The notes below the pieces were generated by a model, which had not been told where the DNA came from, made no database searches, and saw only the letters and a list, made by a program, of their open reading frames with translations. The position numbers and the translations under genes were made by a program. Positions 1 through 5,166 of a stretch of DNA of 6,500 nt are shown here, one piece after another. Numbering within the stretch: the first letter of the stretch is position 1; the number at the start of each line of letters is the position of its first letter. Source of the stretch: Bacillota bacterium (GTDB taxonomy: Bacteria; Bacillota; UBA4882; UBA10575); assembly GCA_012512605.1 (NCBI GenBank), contig JAAZDX010000275.1, positions 1 to 6,500 on the forward strand, given 5' to 3'.

Positions 1-29
1 CTTTCCCCCATTATACATACCATGTTTAA

Positions 30-58
30 ATTTTAACTGCACAATGGTATTGTGTCAA
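30..58 (-). promoter_or_regulatory. Sigma-A-type promoter for a gene beyond the left edge
   Basis: On the minus strand there is a perfect -35 box TTGACA (58-53), a 17-base spacer and a -10 box TAAAAT (35-30, one mismatch to TATAAT). Transcription would start near position 23 and leave the window. A second TATAAT-like hexamer lies at 15-10, and a purine-rich GGGGGAAAG follows at the very edge, which could be part of a ribosome site. The promoter lies just after the tRNA-Leu terminator, so it would start a new transcription unit. The gene it serves is not in view. Confidence 0.6.
40..54. promoter_or_regulatory. Palindromic operator candidate inside the left-edge promoter
   Basis: CACAATGGTATTGTG is a perfect 6-3-6 inverted repeat. 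It fills most of the spacer of the minus-strand promoter and overlaps the last two bases of its -35 box. A dimeric repressor bound here would block RNA polymerase. The position is directly visible; the function is inferred. I do not recognise the half-site as belonging to a particular regulator family. Confidence 0.4.
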
Positions 59-84
59 GTTAAGGAATTGCATAAATATTGACG

Positions 85-111
85 TAAAAGAAGAAAACGG
101 CTTGCGCCGTT
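85..111 (-). terminator. Rho-independent terminator of tRNA-Leu
   Basis: On the minus strand, six bases after the encoded CCA, AACGGC pairs with GCCGTT (111-106 with 101-96) around a GCAA tetraloop. This stable GNRA-type hairpin is followed by the T-rich tract TTTCTTCTTTT (97-87). It separates the tRNA unit from the promoter that begins at 58. Confidence 0.8.
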
Positions 112-117
112 GTTTTT

Positions 118-200
118 TGGTGCGAGAGAGGGGACTTGAACCCCTACGGTTGCCCACTAGATCCTAAGTCTAGCGCGTCTGCCAATTACGCCACTCTCGC
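118..200 (-). tRNA. tRNA-Leu (anticodon UAG), CCA encoded
   Basis: The 83-nt minus-strand RNA folds as a complete class II tRNA. The acceptor stem is GCGAGAG/CTCTCGC, the D stem is GCG/CGC with the GG pair in its loop, and the T arm is AGGGG-TTCAAGT-CCCCT. The anticodon arm is CTAGA-CTTAGGA-TCTAG, giving anticodon UAG, which reads CUN leucine codons. A short 11-nt variable region replaces the longer arm of many leucine tRNAs. The discriminator base is A (121), and CCA is encoded at 120-118. The gene stands alone, with its own promoter-like sequence upstream and a terminator downstream. Confidence 0.95.
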
Positions 201-211
201 TTGCTTACCTA

Positions 212-244
212 ATTATATTACCACAAACACCGGGGTACCGTCAA
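212..244 (-). promoter_or_regulatory. Probable promoter of tRNA-Leu
   Basis: The minus strand upstream of the tRNA carries TTGACG (244-239, five of six to the -35 consensus). Downstream are two overlapping -10 choices: TAATAT (220-215, spacer 18) and a perfect TATAAT (217-212, spacer 21, longer than usual). The TATAAT ends 11 bases before the mature tRNA 5' end, which fits a very short leader. Which -10 box is used cannot be decided by reading. Confidence 0.45.
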
Positions 245-283
245 TCTGTGTTTTTAGGCTTTTTGCTGTATCTTAGTTTTAAT

Positions 284-337
284 GGCGCCGTGTGCCCAGC
301 TTACTGGGGAGGGCTACTCCTTAAAGGCAGGAGGCGC
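284..337. other. GC-rich self-complementary segment, possible three-way junction
   Basis: Between the stop of the SleB-like gene and the tRNA lies a compact GC-rich block. GCGCC (285-289) can pair with GGCGC (333-337). Inside it sit CCCAG/CTGGG (295-299 with 304-308) and TCCT/AGGA (318-321 with 329-332). Together these could form a three-way junction in RNA from either strand. On the minus strand no T-tract follows, so it is not a standard terminator for the hydrolase gene. I do not recognise a known riboswitch or small RNA. Such short stems can arise by chance. Confidence 0.25.
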
Positions 338-345
338 GCAAAGCT

Positions 346-1029
346 TTAAACCGCAAAAACATGCCGCCCAATCCGCGTGGTTACAGTTCGCGACCAAATC
401 CAAGCGGACGTGGTTTTACTTGGATTGTAGAAATACAAAGCCCCGTTGGTCGGGTCCCACCCGGCTTTCGCCATACGGGCGGCGCGGTAAGCTGTGGCAT
501 CCGGTTCCAACCAAACCTGCCCATCCCGGACCGTACAAAATTCACCTTTTTTAAAAACAACACTCCACAGATCATTGGGAAATTTGGGGTTACGTACCCG
601 GTTAACCAGGACCGCGCCGACGGCAACTTGTCCTTCAAAGGGTTCGCCCCGGGCCTCGGCGTAAATCACCCGGGCAAGAAGATTAAGATCGATCCCATCG
701 GCTTGCCGGCCGGCACTGGAATTTGACGTTTCCGCCGTGGTCGGCACCGTCTTTGGTTGTTCCTGGGGAGCCGGTGGTGGCGTCGCTGCCACCTGATGGC
801 GCTCCGTCTCCGCCGTCAATCCCGGTTCCGCTTCGCGGTCAACGGCCACCGTCTTATCCACCACTTGTTCCGGCGCTGTTACCCCCTTGTTGTTTGGTTG
901 GTTCGCCACCGGCAGCGGGGCAAATATCAAAAAACTCATTACGCCGAGAAAGGGTACCACCCAGCATAATAAGGTAAATAAAGCGACCCATCGCTTTTGC
1001 TCGGGGTTAATTAAAGATAAGAAGTTCAT
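346..1029 (-). CDS. Membrane-anchored SleB/CwlJ-type cell wall hydrolase
   Basis: This 227-residue protein probably cleaves peptidoglycan, most likely spore cortex, as a lytic transglycosylase of the SleB family (Hydrolase_2 domain). Residues about 14-40 form one hydrophobic membrane helix or uncleaved signal. A low-complexity Pro/Ala/Glu/Thr linker follows to about 110, then the catalytic domain at 111-227. The family hallmark is visible: IYAEARGEP, with the likely catalytic Glu at 125, then GQVAVGAVLVNRV, and the ending NGALYFYNP...IWSR...IGRHVFA. The N-terminal peptidoglycan-binding repeat of classical SleB is absent, so a firm sleB symbol is not justified. The ATG at 1029 is chosen because GGGAGG (1043-1038) lies eight bases upstream. 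An in-frame GTG at 1038 overlaps that ribosome site and is unlikely. SleB domains also occur in non-sporulating bacteria, so a general wall-remodelling role is possible. Confidence 0.9.
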   Translation of the reverse strand: MNFLSLINPEQKRWVALFTLLCWVVPFLGVMSFLIFAPLPVANQPNNKGVTAPEQVVDKTVAVDREAEPGLTAETERHQVAATPPPAPQEQPKTVPTTAETSNSSAGRQADGIDLNLLARVIYAEARGEPFEGQVAVGAVLVNRVRNPKFPNDLWSVVFKKGEFCTVRDGQVWLEPDATAYRAARMAKAGWDPTNGALYFYNPSKTTSAWIWSRTVTTRIGRHVFAV

Positions 1030-1037
1030 CTTCTTCA

Positions 1038-1043
1038 CCTCCC
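1038..1043 (-). promoter_or_regulatory. Ribosome binding site deciding the hydrolase start
   Basis: GGGAGG on the minus strand is placed eight bases before the ATG at 1029. The longer in-frame alternative starting with GTG at 1038 would begin inside this site, so the shorter 227-residue form is preferred. Confidence 0.75.
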
Positions 1044-1068
1044 ATTATTACCACGCTTTTTGCTAAAT

Positions 1069-1093
1069 CACCTGGAAGCCGAGTTTTCAGGTG
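1069..1093 (-). other. Leader hairpin upstream of the SleB-like gene
   Basis: CACCTG and CAGGTG (1093-1088 with 1074-1069) form a six-base-pair stem with a 13-base loop, about 40 bases upstream of the start codon. No T-tract follows, so it is not a terminator. It could stabilise the mRNA or act in control, but no regulatory partner structure is visible. Confidence 0.3.
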
Positions 1094-1165
1094 CAACGTC
1101 AGATTGCTCCCAGCCAAAACTTTTAATAACAACATTGTAAAGCGATGCAAAAGCCGTTACCAGAC

Positions 1166-1180
1166 TTATCATGATGATAA
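1166..1180. promoter_or_regulatory. 7-1-7 palindrome resembling a Fur-family (PerR-like) box
   Basis: TTATCATGATGATAA is a perfect 7-1-7 inverted repeat. The Bacillus PerR box consensus, as I recall it, is TTATAATNATTATAA, and this site differs at one position per half. The Fur consensus fits less well. It lies 137 bases upstream of the SleB-like gene and 66 bases beyond the end of the barrel gene, so it would most naturally control the hydrolase. Weak promoter-like hexamers follow on the minus strand (TTGCAT at 1150-1145, then TATTAA after 16 bases). The palindrome is seen; the regulator is inferred. Confidence 0.35.
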
Positions 1181-1195
1181 CATAATAATGGGTAG

Positions 1196-1215
1196 ATGAT
1201 TAACCCCTTAACCAT
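1196..1215 (-). other. Inverted repeat downstream of the beta-barrel gene
   Basis: In the minus-strand RNA, AUGGUUAA and UUAAUCAU pair over eight positions, including one G-U, around a GGGG loop. It starts 31 bases after the stop codon of the small secreted protein gene. It lacks a T-tract, so at most it is a weak 3' end or stabilising hairpin. Confidence 0.3.
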
Positions 1216-1246
1216 TGCCAGTTGAGGTAAAAACCACCATCACTGC

Positions 1247-1735
1247 TTAGTTGTAGGCCAACCCCATACCAAGAAAGAGCGAATTAGCCTCGCTACTATA
1301 ACCCAGATGGATCAAGAGCGGTGGTAGGATCTGATAAAAAGCTTCAATTTCATAAACAACCAACTTCGATGGGACCAAACATTTAACACCACCACTTAAT
1401 AAAAACGGCGAATAATGGTGGGTGTAGTTAAAACCGGCCCCAAAGAGAAAATCAAAACGGCTATTGAGGCTGGCCCCAACGGCAGCATACAAACCGGTAT
1501 TGTTCCCAAAGTCCACGAGCGTACTTCCAATCTGGATCTCCGACCGGAACTCACCGTGGACTTGACCGGAAACAATCTTCGTCGCCACATCATCCTCGTG
1601 TCGGTACCCCATTTCCCGCCCGCTCTGATTTATATCGATTCCTAACCAAACCGTATTCTCCCATGCGCCGTGGGCAATCGTGGCCATTGCTACGACCAAT
1701 ATTACGGCAAGGAGTATCGTTGTCAAAAGTCGCAT
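1247..1735 (-). CDS. Small secreted protein, putative outer-membrane beta-barrel
   Basis: I do not recognise a named family. The 162-residue protein begins with a clear signal peptide: Arg at residue 2, a hydrophobic core at about 4-20, and an Ala-His-Gly-Ala cleavage region ending near residue 24. The mature part of about 138 residues is rich in short Gly-containing segments with alternating polar and hydrophobic residues, such as LYAAVGASLN, FDFLFGAGFNYT and LFLGMGLAYN at the C-terminus. There are no long hydrophobic helices after the signal. Size and pattern resemble an eight-stranded OmpX-like barrel, which would imply an outer membrane. The terminal residue is Asn after Tyr, not the usual terminal aromatic, so this is tentative. 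The start ATG at 1735 has GGAGG nine bases upstream. An overlapping ATG at 1740 reads into a stop after five codons. The gene lies 157 bases downstream of the arabinofuranosidase gene. Confidence 0.75.
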   Translation of the reverse strand: MRLLTTILLAVILVVAMATIAHGAWENTVWLGIDINQSGREMGYRHEDDVATKIVSGQVHGEFRSEIQIGSTLVDFGNNTGLYAAVGASLNSRFDFLFGAGFNYTHHYSPFLLSGGVKCLVPSKLVVYEIEAFYQILPPLLIHLGYSSEANSLFLGMGLAYN

Positions 1736-1783
1736 TCCATATCGCCTCCATCAATATTTCCGGTAAATAACTCCCCGCATATC

Positions 1784-1808
1784 CCAGAGTCGCTGCTGGC
1801 AACACTGG
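1784..1808 (-). other. Stable hairpin between abfA and the beta-barrel gene
   Basis: On the minus strand CCAG-T-GTTGC pairs with GCGAC-T-CTGG around a CAGCA loop. This gives nine pairs, one of them G-U, interrupted by one U-U mismatch. It lies 49 bases upstream of the barrel-protein start. It could be a leader element or a processing or stability hairpin between the two genes. No poly-T tail follows, so it is not a classical terminator. Confidence 0.3.
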
Positions 1809-1892
1809 TCACAATTCTCTTATTAGGTTCGTAGCTTCAAAAGGGAATTCCTGCTAACAGCGGTTAATTTTTTTATTGTTGCCCGCTCCAGA

Positions 1893-3398
1893 TTACTTTT
1901 TGGTCTTGAAGCGCAAAACATTCCAGGAAAGGCTGGGTAATTCGACCGTCATTAATCTATTATCGCCTTGTGGAAGCGTCAAAGGTCGTGGTACGACCTT
2001 ATGCGGTTCAGCAAAACTATTGACCGCTTTTAGATCGGGACCGGTTAACACCATATGCTCCAGGGGATTAACCACAGTAAATGACCGAAAATCTAAACTT
2101 AGCTCCACCGCTTCTTCCTGGGCGCAGTTGAGAACAAAGACCGCCACTTCCTCTTCTTCCTCCCGATAAACCGCTGAAAGCTGGAGCACAGGAACATCCC
2201 CGTAGACCGACTCATACCGGGGGGATGAAATTAAAGGTCGAAGCACGACGCCCCGCCCCAGAGCCGAGACCTGTTGGAACGGGTAGAAAATAGCCTGTTT
2301 AATTACTCCCCCACCGGGTTCAGTTAAGAGCGGTGCAATGGCATTCACCAACTGGGCAAGGCAAGCTATTTTCACCCGATCCACATTATTCAGGAGTGTA
2401 CAAAGGAGGCCACCAAAAACCAGGGCATCCTGCAGATTATAGATCTGTTCTAAGCGTGGTTTAGCAAAATCCCAGGTCTCATAGGTCGCAAAACGGTCGG
2501 CCCAGACGTTCCATTCATCAAAGGATAAAAACAACCGCTTGTGGCTGCGTTTTTTTGCTTTCACATAATCGGCTGTTGCGGCCACGGTCCGGATAAACTG
2601 GTCCATGTCATGAAATGAAGCCAGGAAATCGCCGAGGGTTTCCACATCGCTACGGCCGTAGTAATTGTGGAGCGAAATATAATCAACTTGTTCGTAAAGA
2701 TACTCCAGAACAATCCGGTCCCATTCGGGGAAGGTCGGCATACTACTGTTTGAGCTTCCACAAGCCACCAATTCAATTCCCGGATCGACCCACCGCATCA
2801 TCTTTGCCGCCTCTAATGCTTTTTTCCCGTAATCCTCCGCGGACAGGTGGCAGATCTGCCAGGGTCCATCCATCTCATTCCCAAGGCACCAAAGTTTAAT
2901 CCCGTGGGGTTCGGCGTGGCCGTTTTGCCGACGCCAATCACTCCAGGCGGTTCCCCCCGGATGATTGCAATACTCCACCAGGTTGGCTGCTTCGGCGGGC
3001 GTTCCTGTCCCTAAGTTCACCGCAGCCATTACTTTTGTCCCGGCCAAACGGCACCAATCAACAAACTCATCAATCCCAATTTCATTGGTTTCGATTGACT
3101 TCCAGGCTAAATCTAGACGTTTCGGCCGCTTGTCCACCGGCCCAATTCCATCCGTCCACTGGTAGCCAGAGACAAAATTCCCGCCGGGGTAGCGCACAAG
3201 CTCTACTTGCAACTGCTTTACCAGGTCCAAGACATCACGGCGGAAACCTTGCGCGTCGGCGGTCGGATGGCCGGGCTCATAGATTCCGGTATAAACCGCC
3301 CGGCCCAGATGCTCTATGAACGAGCCAAAGAGACGTGGGTCAACATCACCAATGGAATAATCTTTCTCAATAATACATTTCGCCTTCAATCTGTTCAT
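1893..3398 (-). CDS. abfA: Alpha-L-arabinofuranosidase, glycoside hydrolase family 51
   Basis: The 501-residue enzyme removes terminal alpha-L-arabinofuranosyl units from arabinan, arabinoxylan or arabinogalactan fragments (EC 3.2.1.55), with retention of configuration. A (beta/alpha)8 catalytic barrel fills the N-terminal two thirds and a beta-sandwich domain the C-terminus, ending in PSLSWNVLRF. Family residues are visible: Glu29 in GSFIEHLGRAVY, Arg69 and Asn74 in VRYPGGN, acid/base Glu175 in CLGNEMDGPW, His244 and Tyr246 in SLHNYY, and nucleophile Glu295 in LSFDEWNVW. Length and numbering almost match the well-studied Geobacillus enzyme, as I recall it. No signal peptide is present, so it should act in the cytoplasm on imported oligosaccharides. 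It follows the response regulator by 91 bases with no clear promoter or strong terminator between, so co-transcription and control by that regulator are likely. The start is uncertain: AAGGAGG touches the ATG at 3398 directly, and a TTG at 3389 (codon 4) has nine-base spacing. Confidence 0.96.
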   Translation of the reverse strand: MNRLKAKCIIEKDYSIGDVDPRLFGSFIEHLGRAVYTGIYEPGHPTADAQGFRRDVLDLVKQLQVELVRYPGGNFVSGYQWTDGIGPVDKRPKRLDLAWKSIETNEIGIDEFVDWCRLAGTKVMAAVNLGTGTPAEAANLVEYCNHPGGTAWSDWRRQNGHAEPHGIKLWCLGNEMDGPWQICHLSAEDYGKKALEAAKMMRWVDPGIELVACGSSNSSMPTFPEWDRIVLEYLYEQVDYISLHNYYGRSDVETLGDFLASFHDMDQFIRTVAATADYVKAKKRSHKRLFLSFDEWNVWADRFATYETWDFAKPRLEQIYNLQDALVFGGLLCTLLNNVDRVKIACLAQLVNAIAPLLTEPGGGVIKQAIFYPFQQVSALGRGVVLRPLISSPRYESVYGDVPVLQLSAVYREEEEEVAVFVLNCAQEEAVELSLDFRSFTVVNPLEHMVLTGPDLKAVNSFAEPHKVVPRPLTLPQGDNRLMTVELPSLSWNVLRFKTKK

Positions 3399-3405
3399 CC
3401 TCCTT
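3399..3405 (-). promoter_or_regulatory. Ribosome binding site of abfA abutting the ATG
   Basis: AAGGAGG on the minus strand ends immediately before the ATG at 3398, leaving no spacer. The in-frame TTG at 3389-3387 would have a normal nine-base spacer. The protein may therefore really begin with Met-Lys-Ala-Lys-Cys and be three residues shorter. Confidence 0.6.
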
Positions 3406-3422
3406 GATTACAAGCTTTAAAT

Positions 3423-3441
3423 CGATCCCATCTCGGAATCG
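3423..3441 (-). other. Hairpin between response regulator gene and abfA
   Basis: On the minus strand CGATTCC pairs with GGGATCG (seven pairs, one G-U) around GAGAT. Only ATTTAAAG follows, so a true terminator is doubtful. It could be a weak attenuator or a processing site that sets the ratio of regulator to enzyme mRNA. It lies about 25 bases upstream of the abfA start. Confidence 0.3.
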
Positions 3442-3489
3442 GGGGCCAGTCCTTTTTGTCGCTCCGCTTGCTTTTCTTGAATCCCCTCT

Positions 3490-5154
3490 TTAAACTGGTG
3501 CCCGCCCTTGGGAACCATCCCTCTTTTCGTCACGGTAATACTTTTCGTAGGTTAATGGGGTCATTCCTAAGTAATCCTTAAAAACCTTAAAGAAATAATT
3601 ATAATTACTGAACCCGACCTCTTCCGCCACTTCTTTGATAATCCGCCCCCCGTTTTCAATAAGGATTTTGGCCTTTTTAATCCGGAAATTATTAAGATAC
3701 TCCACGACCCCTTGCCCACACTCCTGTTTAAATTTCCTACTTATATAAGAACAATTGACGCCGACAGCCTCCGCAATGTGCCGCAGCCCAATCGGCTTTT
3801 GGTAATTCCGCTGGATAAAACGGGCGGCTGTTCGCGTCACATCTGTTAAATGATCTTCCAAATAATACAGTTCCATCGTATCAAGCAGTTTACTGTAGAG
3901 GGCGATAATCCAGTCTTTAACTTCTTGGAACGTAGTAAAACGCTCTAATTTCACAAACGGATTATCTTTCTCCGGGTAAATCATTTCACCGGGAAGTTCA
4001 TATTCGCGGATCAGACGATTAACGATGCTTACCAGGTTAACAAAGACCATCTTACTATCGCTGATCTTTGGTTGGTAATGCTGAATCCGCGTGAAAATAG
4101 TATTGAGGGCTTGGTTTAATTCCTCCCGATTCTGTGTTTTTACCAGTTCCAACAGGCGTTTCTCCTCTTCAACTTTCAAAAGGGGAAGTTGATTGGGCAT
4201 AGGGTCGACCACCCGGTCATAAAACACCCGGTCTTTTCCGTGATAAAATCTTTTCTTCAACATCTGTTCCGCCTGTTGATAAAAGAGATTCACCTGCGAA
4301 ATACAGCGGCAAACCTCGCTGACCCCAAAACTAACCGTTATATTTAAATACCGCTTGAGGGTTGCCCTAATCCGGTTTAAAACCGTAAGGGCCTGATTAT
4401 AGATCTTCTGGTTGCTACAAAGATCGTCGAAAGTAAAAATCAGGACAAACTTTTCTTCATCCAGTGGAGCGATTACGGTTTGGCCCACATCTTTAATGAT
4501 TTCCAGGCAAATATTGAGTAAAGACTGGATTAATTCGCTTAACTCGGCCGTCGAAAAACGCTCTTCCAACAAGTTGAAATCATCAATCGCCCCCACCGCC
4601 ACTACCAGATTCTTCGTCCCCAAATTTAGACCGAGCCTATTTATTTCGGTAATGATCTCGGCCCGGCTCGGATGATCGGTAAAAATTATCTTTTTCATAA
4701 AATTCTGCTGTAATACGGAACGTCCCAGATTGATCTGTTCCTCAATCTGGTTCTGCTCCTTCTCAATCCGCTTTTCTTGATCAATCGAGCATTTTACCGA
4801 ACAAAGGACGGTTCGTAAAGACTCCGGAGTTAGAGTGTGTTTTAACAAATAATCAATCGCACCCGTCTTTAAACTTTCTCTCACGTAGTGAAAATCCTTG
4901 TACGCGCTTAAGGCGATTACTTTAAGCCGCGGGTGGACCGCAAGGGCTTTTTGGATTAAAGCGACACCATCAATTCCAGGCATACTCATATCAGTGATCA
5001 TGAGGTCCGGCAAGAATGCCGAAATTAAATCCAAAGCTTCAGCCCCATTAGTGGCCGTCCCACAGATGGTAAACCCTTCTTCCTCCCAGGAAATTAGCTG
5101 TTTTAAATTGTTATGAAAAAACACGTCATCATCGACGATGATCGCCTTCAGCAT
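3490..5154 (-). CDS. YesN-type response regulator with AraC-family DNA-binding domain
   Basis: This 554-residue regulator receives phosphate from the adjacent kinase and binds DNA to control target genes. An N-terminal receiver domain (about 1-120) shows the acidic cluster Asp8-Asp10, the phospho-acceptor Asp55 in DLMITDMSMPGIDG, Ser83 in ALSAYKDF, and Lys105 in DYLLKH. The middle (about 180-315) resembles the degenerate GGDEF-like module common in long YesN regulators, with VSFGVSE and a tail QAEQMLKKRFYHGKDRVF, but no GGDEF active-site signature. A helical stretch follows, and the C-terminal AraC double helix-turn-helix occupies about 440-540, with IAEAVGVNCSYISRKFKQ and EVAEEVGFSNYNYFFKVFK. 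The start ATG has AAGGAG eight bases upstream, and that site overlaps the TAA of the kinase gene. The two genes are 12 bases apart and surely co-transcribed. The linked abfA suggests that arabinose-polymer genes are the target. Confidence 0.94.
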   Translation of the reverse strand: MLKAIIVDDDVFFHNNLKQLISWEEEGFTICGTATNGAEALDLISAFLPDLMITDMSMPGIDGVALIQKALAVHPRLKVIALSAYKDFHYVRESLKTGAIDYLLKHTLTPESLRTVLCSVKCSIDQEKRIEKEQNQIEEQINLGRSVLQQNFMKKIIFTDHPSRAEIITEINRLGLNLGTKNLVVAVGAIDDFNLLEERFSTAELSELIQSLLNICLEIIKDVGQTVIAPLDEEKFVLIFTFDDLCSNQKIYNQALTVLNRIRATLKRYLNITVSFGVSEVCRCISQVNLFYQQAEQMLKKRFYHGKDRVFYDRVVDPMPNQLPLLKVEEEKRLLELVKTQNREELNQALNTIFTRIQHYQPKISDSKMVFVNLVSIVNRLIREYELPGEMIYPEKDNPFVKLERFTTFQEVKDWIIALYSKLLDTMELYYLEDHLTDVTRTAARFIQRNYQKPIGLRHIAEAVGVNCSYISRKFKQECGQGVVEYLNNFRIKKAKILIENGGRIIKEVAEEVGFSNYNYFFKVFKDYLGMTPLTYEKYYRDEKRDGSQGRAPV

Positions 5155-5166
5155 CGCTCATTCTCC

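Noticed and set aside
282..977. Several plus-strand open frames opposite the hydrolase gene
   Set aside because: They overlap a gene with clear SleB-family motifs, have no ribosome sites and give low-complexity Pro/Arg-rich translations typical of antisense shadows.
1030..1246. Riboswitch (for example c-di-AMP type, sometimes found before wall hydrolases) in the hydrolase leader
   Set aside because: I could not match the conserved core of any riboswitch class; only one simple hairpin and a palindrome are visible.
1590..1805. Minus-strand open frame of 71 codons overlapping the start of the barrel gene
   Set aside because: It begins with GTG inside a hairpin, has no ribosome site and runs out of frame into the well-supported signal-peptide gene.
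1856..1886. Possible terminator around the seven-T run at 1868-1874
   Set aside because: The T-run is on the plus strand, where there is no gene to terminate. The adjoining stem is only four pairs. On the minus strand the stem AGCGG/CCGCT has a 19-base loop and no T-tract.
3423..3441. Strong terminator separating the response regulator gene from abfA
   Set aside because: The seven-pair hairpin is followed by only three T residues, so it is listed as a hairpin and not as a terminator.
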